Of a stretch of 64,000 nucleotides of DNA, positions 7,413 to 15,865 are shown piece by piece (position 1 is the stretch's first letter; each line of letters begins with the position of its first letter). A program made the position numbers and the translations under genes. This DNA comes from Sphingobium indicum BiD32 (GTDB lineage Bacteria; Pseudomonadota; Alphaproteobacteria; Sphingomonadales; Sphingomonadaceae). The notes below the pieces were generated by a model. The model searched no databases, was not told where the DNA came from, and saw only the letters and a program-made list of their open reading frames with translations. The DNA is taken from positions 1 through 64,000 of the forward strand of contig NZ_CAVK010000057.1 of NCBI RefSeq assembly GCF_000382885.1, given 5' to 3'.

Positions 7413-9710
7413 CTAGCCCTGATCCCGCTCCCGCCCGCGCAACATGCCCGGCGCGACGAAGCCGATCGGATCGACCTGCATCGCCTTCTGCTTCAGCGTC
7501 GCCTGGATCTTTTCATATTCATGCTCCATTTCCGGCGTCACCGACGCGCGGGTTTCCTCCAGCGCCGCCTCAAAATGGGCCATCGTCACCTTGTCGACCG
7601 ACAGCGACTGGCGCAGCGCGAACAGGCCCGCCCGCCGCGCCAGATCCTCCAGATCCGCGCCGGTGAAGCGCTCCGTTCGCTGCGCCAGCGATGCCAGATC
7701 GACATCATCGGCCAGCGGCATCTTGCCGGTATGGATCGACAGGATGCGCTGACGCCCCGCCTGATCGGGCACCGGCACATAGATAAGCTCATCGAACCGT
7801 CCCGGCCGCAGCAGCGCAGGATCGATCAAAGTCGGCCGGTTGGTCGCGCCAATGACGACCACCGACTGCAACTCCTCCAGCCCGTCCATCTCGGCCAATA
7901 TGGTGTTCACCACCCGCTCGGTCACTTGCGGTTCGCCCATACCGTTGCCGCGCGCGGGAACCAGACTGTCCAGTTCGTCGATGAAGATGACCGTCGGCGC
8001 CACCTGCCGCGCGCGGGCGAACAGTCGGGCAATCTGCTGCTCGCTCTCGCCATACCATTTGGACAGCAGATCGCTCGATTTGGTGGCGATGAAATTGGCC
8101 TGCGCCTCTCGCGCGACCGCCTTGGCCAGCAATGTCTTGCCGGTGCCGGGCGGGCCATAGAGCAGGAAACCCTTGGCAGGCCGGATACCGATGCGGCGAA
8201 AGGCGTCGGGGTCCTTGAGCGGCAGCTCGACCCCTTCTTTCAGCCGCATCTGCGCCTCGTCCAGCCCGCCGATATCCGACCAACTGACATTGGGCGCCTG
8301 CACCATCACCTCGCGCATCGCCGACGGCTGGACCCGCTTGATCGCGGCCATGAAATCATCGCGCGTAACCGACAATTCCTCCAGCACGTCGGGCGGGATC
8401 GTGCCATCCTCCAGATTGAGCCGCGGCATGAAACGACGCACCGTCTCGATCGCCGCCTCGCGGGTGAGCGCGGCGAGGTCCGCGCCGACAAAGCCATAGG
8501 TCATGCGCGCCAGTTCAGACAGATCAACCGTATCGCCTAGCGGCATCCCCCGCGTATGGATGCCCAATATCTCGCGCCGCCCGCGCTCGTCGGGCACGCC
8601 CACCACGATCTCCCGGTCGAAGCGGCCGGGACGCCGCAGCGCCTCGTCAATCGCTTCGGGCCGGTTGGTGGCCGCAATAACGACCAGATTGGTGCGTGGC
8701 TCCAACCCGTCCATCAGCGTCAGCAGTTGCGCGACCAGCCGTTTTTCCGTCTCGCCGGTCACCTGCCCCCGCTTGGGCGCGATCGAATCAATCTCGTCGA
8801 TAAACAGGATCGATGGCGCAGCCTTGGCCGCCGCCTCGAATATCTCGCGCAACTGCTTTTCGGACTCGCCATAGGCAGACCCGACAATCTCCGGCCCGTT
8901 GATCAGGAAGAATTCGGCTTCCGATTCATTGGCGACCGCACGCGCCAGCCGGGTCTTGCCCGTCCCCGGCGGGCCATGGAGCAAGACGCCGCGCGGCGGA
9001 TCGACGCCTAGCCGCTGGAACAGTTCGGGATAGCGCAGCGGCAGCTCGACCATCTCGCGCAATTGGTCGATCGTGTCGGCCATGCCGCCGACATCGTCAT
9101 AGGTCACGTCGGCGCGACGGGCCTCCTTTGGCTCCTCATATTCAGGGCGCAGTTCGACCTCGGTCTCGGCGTCGATATGGACGATGCCCTTGGGCACGGT
9201 CGACACCACCACCAGCCGGATTTCCTGCAAGGCATAGGCTGGCGCGGCCAGCATCTGGCGCAACTGTGGCGGCATGTCGCCGGGTGGCACCTGCTGCTGC
9301 CCCGATGTCGCGACCACATCGCCGGCCGTCAACGGGCGTTGAAAGAAGACCCGCTTCAACGCTTCGGGATGGCCCTGAAGCCGCAGATTATTTTGTGCAG
9401 GTGCGAACACCACCCGCTGGGCAGCGCGCGAATCCAGTCTGTCGATATGCACGAAGTCGCCGGAGCCGACCCCGGCATTGGCGCGCTGCAACCCGTCCAG
9501 GCGCAGCACGTCCAGCCCTTCATCCTCCTTGTAGGGGCGCACCACCCGCGCGGCGGTCGATCGCTTGCCGACGATCTCGATGACATCGCCTTCGGTCAGG
9601 CTCAATTCCGCCATAACCGCCAATGGCAGCCGCGCCAGCCCGCGCCCCGCATCTTCGGGCCGCGCATTGGCGACCTGAATCCGGCGTCCCGTGCTGTCCT
9701 CTTGCGCCAT
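7413..9710 (-). CDS. CDC48/p97-type AAA+ ATPase
   Basis: The 765-residue protein has the complete CDC48 architecture: an N-terminal double-psi barrel substrate/cofactor domain (residues 1-190), then two AAA modules. The first has Walker A GPPGTGKT at 246-253, Walker B ILFIDEIDSI and a second-region-of-homology stretch ending RRPGRFDREI; the second has GPPGTGKTLLAKA, VIFIDELDSL and LRPGRFDELI. Both sensor and arginine-finger regions look intact, so both rings should hydrolyse ATP. CDC48 proteins unfold or extract proteins; in bacteria their partners are mostly unknown. The length matches archaeal VAT and bacterial homologues. It is transcribed alone and there is no proteasome gene nearby. Confidence 0.93.
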   Translation of the reverse strand: MAQEDSTGRRIQVANARPEDAGRGLARLPLAVMAELSLTEGDVIEIVGKRSTAARVVRPYKEDEGLDVLRLDGLQRANAGVGSGDFVHIDRLDSRAAQRVVFAPAQNNLRLQGHPEALKRVFFQRPLTAGDVVATSGQQQVPPGDMPPQLRQMLAAPAYALQEIRLVVVSTVPKGIVHIDAETEVELRPEYEEPKEARRADVTYDDVGGMADTIDQLREMVELPLRYPELFQRLGVDPPRGVLLHGPPGTGKTRLARAVANESEAEFFLINGPEIVGSAYGESEKQLREIFEAAAKAAPSILFIDEIDSIAPKRGQVTGETEKRLVAQLLTLMDGLEPRTNLVVIAATNRPEAIDEALRRPGRFDREIVVGVPDERGRREILGIHTRGMPLGDTVDLSELARMTYGFVGADLAALTREAAIETVRRFMPRLNLEDGTIPPDVLEELSVTRDDFMAAIKRVQPSAMREVMVQAPNVSWSDIGGLDEAQMRLKEGVELPLKDPDAFRRIGIRPAKGFLLYGPPGTGKTLLAKAVAREAQANFIATKSSDLLSKWYGESEQQIARLFARARQVAPTVIFIDELDSLVPARGNGMGEPQVTERVVNTILAEMDGLEELQSVVVIGATNRPTLIDPALLRPGRFDELIYVPVPDQAGRQRILSIHTGKMPLADDVDLASLAQRTERFTGADLEDLARRAGLFALRQSLSVDKVTMAHFEAALEETRASVTPEMEHEYEKIQATLKQKAMQVDPIGFVAPGMLRGRERDQG

Positions 9711-9795
9711 TATGCTGTCCTATCCTTGTCGCTTCCGTAACGAGATAGGAAACGCCGGAGCCAGAAAAAGGGGGCAAGTCCGAAACGATCTGCAC

Positions 9796-9880
9796 AAAAA
9801 AAGGGCCGACCCGAAGGCCAGCCCGAAAAGTTTTAGGAGAGGATGCCTGAAAGGCACCCCCTATGTGCAACGCGGCAGAA
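9796..9880 (-). ncRNA. Candidate small RNA with intrinsic terminator
   Basis: The 335-base gap between the AAA ATPase and the LysR gene holds a textbook minus-strand terminator: stem 9803-9811 with 9816-9824, TTCG loop as read on the minus strand, followed by seven T (plus-strand A at 9796-9802). No annotated gene is transcribed into it. Just upstream on the minus strand is a second hairpin (9841-9859, 8 pairs with one G-U) and a single-stranded pyrimidine/A-rich linker between them. This layout, hairpin-linker-terminator of roughly 75-85 nt, is typical of a small RNA. AATAAT near 9885 could be a -10, but no good -35 was found, so the 5' end given here is approximate. Confidence 0.5.
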
Positions 9881-10045
9881 ATTATTGCAAGTGCGAAAAG
9901 AAAAGAGGAGTTGCAGAAAATGCATCTTGCCATTTCGCAGATTTTACTGCTCAGTACGGTCAGGATGCTTGGGACCGGCTGGCACTGCGATCGACAAAAA
10001 GACATGACGCGACGCAGCGCACCGGCTTCGGATTAGTGATTATAG

Positions 10046-10924
10046 ATGCGCAGATTGCCGCCACTTACGGCCCTGGAGGCCTTTGTTCAGGTTGCGCGCC
10101 TTGGCTCGGTCAAGGCGGCGGCAGAGGAACTCGCGCTTTCGACCCCTGCGCTCAGTCGCCGTGTTCAGGCGCTCGAACGCTTCATCGGTCGCCCCCTGTT
10201 CGACCGCAAACATCAGGCACTGGAAATCAATGCCGAGGGGCAAAGGCTGCTCGACGATATCGCGCCTGCCCTCGATTCGCTCGCGCAGGCGCTGGAAAAT
10301 ATCCAGAGCGGCGGCAATCAACTGCGCTTGCGGCTGGCGGTGATGCCGCTGTTCGCGACCCAGCGGCTGTTCCCCCATCTGGGCGCGCTGCGGGCGCTGC
10401 ACCCGCAACTGCATATCGACATCGAAACCACACCCCATGCCGTCGCGCGGCTTGGCGAAGGGCTGGATGCCGCGATCGTGCTGGCCAAGGATATCGACGC
10501 GGCGCTCTATGCCCATGAGTTGGACCATGACGAAGTCTATGTCATCGGTGCCCGCTCTCTGCTCGAATCGCCCAATGCGCTGACTTCGCCGGGGGAACTG
10601 GCCCAGCATACCGTGCTGCTCCACCGCGACATGGCGCTGGCGTTCGACGCATGGAAGGAAGCGGTCGGCCTGCCCGACCTGCAACCGCTGGCGATCGACA
10701 ATTATGATTCGGGCCAGTTGATGCTGGAAGCCGCAGCCCAAGGGCTGGGCGTCGCCTTCATGCACGCCAGCCATTTCAAGGAAGCGGCCGATAACCGGCT
10801 GGCCCGCCTCTTCCCGATCCGCGTCGAAAGCCCCTATCGCTATTATTTCGTCTGCCGCCCGCGCGCGCTCCAGACCCGCGCCGTGCGCATCTTCCGCGAC
10901 TGGCTGGTCGCGGCCGATATTTGA
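10046..10924 (+). CDS. LysR-family transcriptional regulator (GcvA-like)
   Basis: The 292-residue protein starts with a winged helix-turn-helix (LPPLTALEAFVQVARLGSVK, then AAAEELALSTPALSRRVQAL, residues 5-45) followed by a type 2 periplasmic-binding-protein effector domain (about 90-290). The wording of the HTH and the ending with RIFRDWLVAA resemble the GcvA subgroup, which often regulates glycine cleavage, beta-lactamase or amino-acid genes. Its target is not evident: the divergent neighbour region holds only the candidate small RNA, and the gene downstream is a diguanylate cyclase. ATG at 10046; no clear Shine-Dalgarno. Confidence 0.92.
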   Translation: MRRLPPLTALEAFVQVARLGSVKAAAEELALSTPALSRRVQALERFIGRPLFDRKHQALEINAEGQRLLDDIAPALDSLAQALENIQSGGNQLRLRLAVMPLFATQRLFPHLGALRALHPQLHIDIETTPHAVARLGEGLDAAIVLAKDIDAALYAHELDHDEVYVIGARSLLESPNALTSPGELAQHTVLLHRDMALAFDAWKEAVGLPDLQPLAIDNYDSGQLMLEAAAQGLGVAFMHASHFKEAADNRLARLFPIRVESPYRYYFVCRPRALQTRAVRIFRDWLVAADI

Positions 10925-10943
10925 GAATGGGCTTCGCCCATTC
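10925..10943 (+). terminator. Hairpin directly after the LysR stop codon
   Basis: GAATGGGC (10925-10932) pairs perfectly with GCCCATTC (10936-10943) across a three-base loop. It abuts the stop codon of the LysR gene. No T-run follows, so termination efficiency is uncertain. Confidence 0.4.
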
Positions 10944-11028
10944 GCGCCGCGCCGACCTTCAAAATGCCAACAGGGATTTTCTCTGTAACCGCCCTTAACC
11001 TTATTTCGCGACTGCCGTTATAGCCATC

Positions 11029-12186
11029 ATGACTGGGGCCATTTCACCTTCCGCTAGCCCGCAGCATGGGCTGACCGACCGCTTGGCACGATGGGCGAAA
11101 GGCCTGTCGGGCAAGCCCGATGACGAGGGTAGCGCGGAAGAACAGCGTCCTCGTTCCGGTTCCGCATCCAACCGCGAGGTAACCCGTCGTCGCCGCCTTT
11201 ACGAAGAGATTGGCGACTTTCTGTTCGCTCATGATCTGGATCTGACGCCCATCAATTTCAGCGTCGCGCTCGATTATCTGACCGGCGCGAACATCGGCGT
11301 GGAAAAGGCGATCAAGGCGGTGCTGATGGAGCGCGGCAAGATCACCAATGGCTGGATCGAATCGGTCGCTGCCGATCAACGCACCGATGAGGTCACCCCC
11401 GATTCGCTTGCCACGATGCTGGACAAGGTCGAGGAAAATCTGACCCAGTTCACCGGCCTGATGCACGAATCGCGCAATTCGGCGAAGGATTATGGTGCCG
11501 CGTTGCAGGAACAGGCCAAGGGGCTGGCCGAGGGCAATGATGCCGAACCAGTGCTGGCACGCCTTGTGGGCCTGACCCGGTCGATGGTCGAAAAGACCCG
11601 GCTGGTCGAAACCCAGTTGCGGGACAATCAGAAGCAGACGCAGGCGCTCAAATCCAGCCTCGAAAACGCCCGTCGCGCTGCCGAACATGATCATCTGACG
11701 GGGCTGCCCAACCGCCGCGCCTTTGAAGGCGTGCTGCGCGAGGAAGTGAAGCTGGCGCAGGACAATGGCGAAATGCTCTCGGTCGCCTTTTGCGACATCG
11801 ATCATTTCAAGCATGTCAACGACACGCATGGCCATGACACCGGCGACCGGGTGCTGAAATTCGTCGCCGGGCTGTTGGCCAAGGCGTCGAACGACCATTG
11901 CCACGTCGCCCGCCATGGCGGCGAGGAATTCGTCATGCTGTTCCGGGGCAAGACCGCTGCCGAAGCATGTGAAGCCGTCGACGCCGTGCGCGAGGATCTG
12001 GCCACCCGCAGCCTCGTTAACCGCACCAATGGCGAGCGGATGGAACGGGTCAGTTTTTCCGCAGGCGTGGCCAATGTGCTGGCCTATGACGACCCGCGCA
12101 CCGCATTGAAAGCCGCCGACCGCGCCCTCTATCTGGCCAAGGAACATGGTCGGAACCGTGTCTATCTGGCTGCGGAAATCGATTGA
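11029..12186 (+). CDS. GGDEF-domain diguanylate cyclase
   Basis: The 385-residue protein has a C-terminal GGDEF domain (about 220-382) with DHLTGLPNRRAF, the Mg-binding CDIDHFKHVNDTHGHDTGD and the active-site motif GGEEF (in RHGGEEFVML), so it should make cyclic di-GMP from two GTP. The RxxD inhibitory site that normally sits five residues before the motif is absent (the region reads SNDHCHVARH). The N-terminal 215 residues are soluble: a short disordered start, then an alpha-helical region (LYEEIGDFLFAHDLDLTPIN) and a long helical stretch up to the GGDEF, with no transmembrane segment or recognised sensor. It is a lone gene, convergent with a GST. Confidence 0.92.
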   Translation: MTGAISPSASPQHGLTDRLARWAKGLSGKPDDEGSAEEQRPRSGSASNREVTRRRRLYEEIGDFLFAHDLDLTPINFSVALDYLTGANIGVEKAIKAVLMERGKITNGWIESVAADQRTDEVTPDSLATMLDKVEENLTQFTGLMHESRNSAKDYGAALQEQAKGLAEGNDAEPVLARLVGLTRSMVEKTRLVETQLRDNQKQTQALKSSLENARRAAEHDHLTGLPNRRAFEGVLREEVKLAQDNGEMLSVAFCDIDHFKHVNDTHGHDTGDRVLKFVAGLLAKASNDHCHVARHGGEEFVMLFRGKTAAEACEAVDAVREDLATRSLVNRTNGERMERVSFSAGVANVLAYDDPRTALKAADRALYLAKEHGRNRVYLAAEID

Positions 12187-12188
12187 GA

Positions 12189-12211
12189 AAGGGAAGCGCG
12201 CAGCTTCCCTT
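12189..12211. terminator. Shared hairpin between convergent GGDEF and GST genes
   Basis: AAGGGAAGC (12189-12197) and GCTTCCCTT (12203-12211) form a nine-base perfect stem with loop GCGCA. It lies right after the diguanylate cyclase stop and overlaps the GST stop codon, so it may end both transcripts. The T-run is weak on both strands. Confidence 0.45.
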
Positions 12212-12881
12212 AAAAATCGGGCTTCTCATAATGGGGCGGCGGGGTGATGACCTCCATTCGTTCCGACAGGAGCGGTCGGAAGGACGGACGGGATTTGAAA
12301 CCCGCATACCAGCGCCGCACCGGCTCATGCCCCTGCCAGTCGATGCCGCCCAGATAATCCGCCACCGACAGATGCGCCGCCGCGGCAATATCCGCCAGAC
12401 TAAGCGTGCCGCCCGCCATCCAGCTGCGATGGTCCAGCAGATAGTCCATATAATCCATATGAACATTCGCCCGCTTCATCGCCTCGCGCAGGATGCGCGC
12501 GTCGGGTGGGGCGCGCTCGATCAGGCGTTTCTTCATCCGCTCGTGCAATAGCGGGCCGACCACGTCGCCATAGAAATTCTGGTCGAAAAAGGCGGTCAAC
12601 CGCCGCACTTCCGCCCGGCCAGCCGCCGTGCCGGAGATCAGCGGGAATTTTTCCACCGTCTCCTCGAAATATTCGCAAATCGCCTGGCTGTCGATCAGGG
12701 TGATGCCCTTCTCCTCGTCCTCCATCACCGGCGTGGTGCCGGCTGGGTTCAGATCGAGAAATTCGTCGCGCATCGCCCAGGGCGATTCGCGCACCAGATC
12801 ATAGCCAACGCCCTTCTCCCCCAGCAGCAGGCGGACCTTGCGAGAGAAAGGGCAGAGCGGAAATTGATAGAGAAGCCACAT
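12210..12881 (-). CDS. Glutathione S-transferase family protein
   Basis: The 223-residue protein shows the thioredoxin-like GST N-terminal domain (residues 1-80) with the active-site start LYQFPLCPFSRKVRLLLGEK, the cis-proline region LNPAGTTPVMED and the glutathione gamma-glutamyl motif LIDSQAICEYFE. An all-helical C-terminal domain follows, with LSLADIAAAAHLSVADYLGG as the N-capping box. The CPFS segment suggests a beta- or omega-like catalytic cysteine rather than tyrosine or serine. The enzyme would conjugate or reduce substrates with glutathione in the cytoplasm. It is divergent from the acetyl-CoA synthetase gene and convergent with the diguanylate cyclase. Confidence 0.92.
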   Translation of the reverse strand: MWLLYQFPLCPFSRKVRLLLGEKGVGYDLVRESPWAMRDEFLDLNPAGTTPVMEDEEKGITLIDSQAICEYFEETVEKFPLISGTAAGRAEVRRLTAFFDQNFYGDVVGPLLHERMKKRLIERAPPDARILREAMKRANVHMDYMDYLLDHRSWMAGGTLSLADIAAAAHLSVADYLGGIDWQGHEPVRRWYAGFKSRPSFRPLLSERMEVITPPPHYEKPDF

Positions 12882-13066
12882 AGGCGATTCCTGTTAGGCG
12901 TGCCTGCGCGCGGGGGAAAGCGGCAAAATGCGAGACGGCAGATCAAGAGGATCGGTCATATCGACCAAAAGGATGATGATAAACGGCATGAACAGCGCTT
13001 CCGGTCGTCGCCTCTGGACGATAGAAGGCCATTCAAACAACGGTTTCGTTACGGAAAGGATGCCCA

Positions 13067-15010
13067 ATGTCTGACGATTTCTTCCCAGTGCCGGACGATT
13101 GGGCCAAAAATGCACTGATGGACCGCGCCGCCCGCGCTGCCGACTATGCCCGTTCGATCGACGATGCCGACGCCTACTGGCTGGAACAGGCGCAGCGGCT
13201 CGACTGGATCACGCCCCCTACCCGCGCGAACGAAAGCAGCTTTGCCGAGGCGGATTTTGGCGTCAAATGGTTTGCCGATGGCATACTTAACGTCAGCGCC
13301 AACTGCATCGACCGCCATCTGCCGACGCGCGGCGATCAGACCGCGATCATCTGGGAACCCGATTCGCCCGACGCGCAGCCCCGCCACTACAGCTACGCCC
13401 AGGTGCATGAGCAAGTGTGCCGCTTCGCCAATGTGCTGAAAGCGGCGGGCGCGCGCAAAGGCGACCGCATCACCCTCTATCTGCCGATGATCCCCGAAGC
13501 CGCCTTCGCCCTGCTTGCCTGCGCACGAATTGGCGCGGTTCACAGCGTCGTGTTCGGCGGCTTCTCGCCCGAAGCGCTGGCCGGGCGCATTATCGATTGC
13601 GATTCCACGCTGGTCGTGACCGCCGACGAAGGTTGCCGCGCCGGCAAGGCGGTGCCGCTCAAGGCCAATGTCGATGCCGCGCTCAAGGATTGCCCTAGTG
13701 TCAAAACCGTGATCGTCGTGCAGGCGACCGGCGGCGCGGTGACGATGGCGCCGGGCCGCGACCTGTGGCTGCATGAGGAAGCGGCCAAGGTGTCCGCCGA
13801 CTGCCCGCCCGAACCGATGAACGCCGAAGATCCGCTGTTCATCCTCTACACGTCGGGATCGACCGGCAAGCCCAAGGGCGTGCTGCACACAACCGGCGGC
13901 TATCTGCTCTGGGCGTCGCTGACCCACGAACTCTGCTTCGACTATCGGCCCGGTGACATTTACTGGTGCGCCGCCGACATCGGCTGGGTCACCGGCCACA
14001 GCTATATCGTCTATGGCCCGCTGGCGAACGGCGCGACGACTTTGATGTATGAAGGCGTGCCCAATTACCCGACGCCCGCCCGCATCTGGGAAGTGGTCGA
14101 CCGGCATCAGGTCCAGACCATCTTCACCGCCCCCACCGCGCTGCGTGCGCTGATGAAGGAGGGTGACGAATTCGTCCATTCGACCAGCCGCAAATCGCTG
14201 CGCCTGCTCGGCACCGTGGGCGAACCGATCAACCCGGAAGCCTGGCGCTGGTATCACAGCGTTGTCGGCGAAGGGCGCTGCCCGATCATCGACACCTGGT
14301 GGCAGACGGAGACAGGCGCGGCGATGATCGCCCCGACACCGGGCGCGACCGACCTCAAGCCCGGCTCCGCCACCCTGCCGATGCCCGGCGTGGTGCCGCA
14401 GATCGTGGATGCGGAAGGGCATGTGCTGGAGGGCGCGACCGAGGGCAACCTGATCATCGCCCAAAGCTGGCCGGGCCAGATGCGCACCGTCTGGGGCGAT
14501 CATGACCGCTTCTTCCAGACCTATTTCACCACCTTCCCCGGCAAATATACCACCGGCGACGGCGCACGCCGCGACGCCGACGGCTATTACTGGATCACGG
14601 GGCGCGTGGACGACGTCATCAACGTGTCGGGCCACCGCATGGGTACGGCGGAGGTCGAAAGCGCGCTGGTGCTGCATGAGAGCGTGGCCGAAGCCGCCGT
14701 CGTCGGCTTCCCCCACGACATCAAGGGGCAGGGCATCTACGCCTATGTGACGCTCAACGCGCATGAAGAACCTAGTGACGAGTTGCGCAAGACTCTGGTC
14801 AAATGGGTCCGCACCGAAATCGGACCGATCGCCACGCCGGATGCGATCCAGTTCGCGCCGGGCCTGCCCAAGACCCGGTCGGGCAAGATCATGCGCCGCA
14901 TCCTCCGTAAAATTGCGGAGGGCGAAGTATCCGCGCAGGCGCTAGGAGATACCAGCACGCTGGCCGATCCGTCGGTGGTCGACAATCTGGTCGCGAACCG
15001 GCAGGGTTGA
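13067..15010 (+). CDS. acsA: Acetyl-CoA synthetase (AMP-forming)
   Basis: The 647-residue enzyme activates acetate to acetyl-adenylate and then acetyl-CoA. It has the ANL superfamily motifs in order: P-loop-like [11 protein letters not shown] (about residue 260), the acetate/ATP region [10 protein letters not shown] (about 410), the hinge [20 protein letters not shown] (about 505) and the C-terminal [13 protein letters not shown], whose SGK lysine is the conserved acetylation-controlled residue. Length matches the family (about 650). ATG at 13067, preceded by GGAAAGGATGCCCA. Cytochrome b561 follows after 22 bases, probably co-transcribed. Confidence 0.97.
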   Translation: MSDDFFPVPDDWAKNALMDRAARAADYARSIDDADAYWLEQAQRLDWITPPTRANESSFAEADFGVKWFADGILNVSANCIDRHLPTRGDQTAIIWEPDSPDAQPRHYSYAQVHEQVCRFANVLKAAGARKGDRITLYLPMIPEAAFALLACARIGAVHSVVFGGFSPEALAGRIIDCDSTLVVTADEGCRAGKAVPLKANVDAALKDCPSVKTVIVVQATGGAVTMAPGRDLWLHEEAAKVSADCPPEPMNAEDPLFILYTSGSTGKPKGVLHTTGGYLLWASLTHELCFDYRPGDIYWCAADIGWVTGHSYIVYGPLANGATTLMYEGVPNYPTPARIWEVVDRHQVQTIFTAPTALRALMKEGDEFVHSTSRKSLRLLGTVGEPINPEAWRWYHSVVGEGRCPIIDTWWQTETGAAMIAPTPGATDLKPGSATLPMPGVVPQIVDAEGHVLEGATEGNLIIAQSWPGQMRTVWGDHDRFFQTYFTTFPGKYTTGDGARRDADGYYWITGRVDDVINVSGHRMGTAEVESALVLHESVAEAAVVGFPHDIKGQGIYAYVTLNAHEEPSDELRKTLVKWVRTEIGPIATPDAIQFAPGLPKTRSGKIMRRILRKIAEGEVSAQALGDTSTLADPSVVDNLVANRQG

Positions 15011-15032
15011 CGCACAAGCCCAAGGAGTTTTC

Positions 15033-15545
15033 GTGGACCGCTATACATCCATCGCCCGCGCCCTGCACTGGATCATGGCGGTCCTGATCATCGTCAATCT
15101 GATACTCGGCATCGGCCATGACGCGCTGCCCAAGGACTGGGCGGTGATGCCGGTTCACAAGTCGATCGGGCTGACGGTTCTGGCGCTCACGCTGGCGCGG
15201 CTGGGCTGGCGACTGGGCCACCGCCCGCCGCCGCTCCCGGTCGCCATGCCCGGCTGGGAGAAAGCGGCAGCGCACGCCACCCATTTTATCTTCTATGCCT
15301 TCATGATCCTGGTGCCGCTGACCGGCTGGATCATGACATCGGCCGGCACGCGCCCGCTCAACTGGTTCTTCCTGTTCGACGTCCCCAAATTCGCGGTGAC
15401 CAAGGAGGACGTCCTCGTCGGCATCTCCGGCGAAGGTCACGAACTTATGGGTTTCGCCTGGGCCGCGCTCATCATCGTCCACGTCGCCGCCGCACTGCGC
15501 CATCATCTGGTGCTGAAGGACAATGTGCTGCGGCGGATGCTGTGA
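15033..15545 (+). CDS. Cytochrome b561 family membrane protein
   Basis: The 170-residue protein has four predicted transmembrane helices and the histidines expected to hold two b hemes: in RALHWIM (helix 1), VHKSIGLTV (helix 2), HATHFIFYAF (helix 3) and IVHVAAALRHHLVLKDNVLRRM (helix 4 and end). Bacterial b561 proteins of this type move electrons between ubiquinol and periplasmic acceptors, including superoxide. GTG start at 15033 is supported by AAGGAG eight bases upstream. It follows acsA closely, but no functional tie is known to me. Confidence 0.92.
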   Translation: MDRYTSIARALHWIMAVLIIVNLILGIGHDALPKDWAVMPVHKSIGLTVLALTLARLGWRLGHRPPPLPVAMPGWEKAAAHATHFIFYAFMILVPLTGWIMTSAGTRPLNWFFLFDVPKFAVTKEDVLVGISGEGHELMGFAWAALIIVHVAAALRHHLVLKDNVLRRML

Positions 15546-15612
15546 GTTGAAATTCAGGAGCGTTTAGGTTATATGGACTGAAGCAAAAGACGCATTTTCG
15601 TCCTTCGTTACA

Positions 15613-15642
15613 GAACCCCCGTCATTGCCGTGACGGGGGTTC
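15613..15642. terminator. Strong hairpin between cytochrome b561 and the small peptide gene
   Basis: GAACCCCCGTCA (15613-15624) pairs perfectly with TGACGGGGGTTC (15631-15642) over a six-base loop, a 12-pair stem. It lies downstream of the plus-strand cytochrome b561 gene and also downstream of the minus-strand small peptide gene, so it could end both transcripts. Neither side has a convincing T-run. Confidence 0.55.
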
Positions 15643-15690
15643 ACTCGTTCAGGAAGCGAGTTGCCGCCCGCCTCCTGCCCGTCGCACACC

Positions 15691-15783
15691 TTATTTGGAG
15701 CGCGAAACCTCCACGATCTTGAGGATCAAGGTCGCAAAGGCGATCATCACCCCAAGGGCAATGCACGCATCAGCAAAAGACAA
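15691..15783 (-). CDS. 30-residue single-pass membrane peptide, holin-like-toxin style
   Basis: A TTG start at 15783, preceded by a strong ribosome binding site (GGAAAGGAG, 7 bases before the start), opens a 30-codon frame ending in TAA at 15691. The product has a polar start (SFADAC), one hydrophobic helix (IALGVMIAFATLILKIVEV) and a basic end SRSK. The segment MIAFATLIL followed by a short charged tail is strikingly like small Hol_Tox holin-like toxins of Firmicutes, although that is pattern memory, not a search. An in-frame GTG 33 bases upstream could give a 41-residue form with a basic N-terminus. It lies 83 bases downstream of the ubiH-like gene on the same strand. The Shine-Dalgarno is part of an RNA stem. 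Confidence 0.6.
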   Translation of the reverse strand: MSFADACIALGVMIAFATLILKIVEVSRSK

Positions 15784-15787
15784 TTTT

Positions 15788-15832
15788 CTACTCCTTTCCT
15801 TACGCGGCGAAATCACCGCGCCTACGGAGTAG
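15788..15832 (-). promoter_or_regulatory. Anti-Shine-Dalgarno RNA stem upstream of the small peptide
   Basis: In the minus-strand RNA, CUACUCC (complement of 15826-15832) pairs perfectly with GGAGUAG (complement of 15788-15794), which contains the ribosome binding site of the small peptide. Between them is an inner hairpin of seven pairs (15803-15809 with 15814-15820, loop of four). One of its pairs is U-G in minus-strand RNA and would be an A-C mismatch in plus-strand RNA, so the fold suits the minus-strand transcript. This would block translation initiation until the RNA is processed or melted. Confidence 0.55.
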
Positions 15833-15865
15833 CGTGTCGATCAGGCGTTCGCCACACTCTCTTCC

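Noticed and set aside
12894-12989. 31-residue frame on the minus strand just before the GST start
   Set aside because: Starts MPFIIILLVDM and ends 12 bases before the GST ATG, but the ribosome binding site is weak and there is no sign of a leader-peptide attenuator.
13049-14764. 571-codon minus-strand frame opposite acsA
   Set aside because: acsA motifs are intact on the plus strand; the shadow has no recognised fold.
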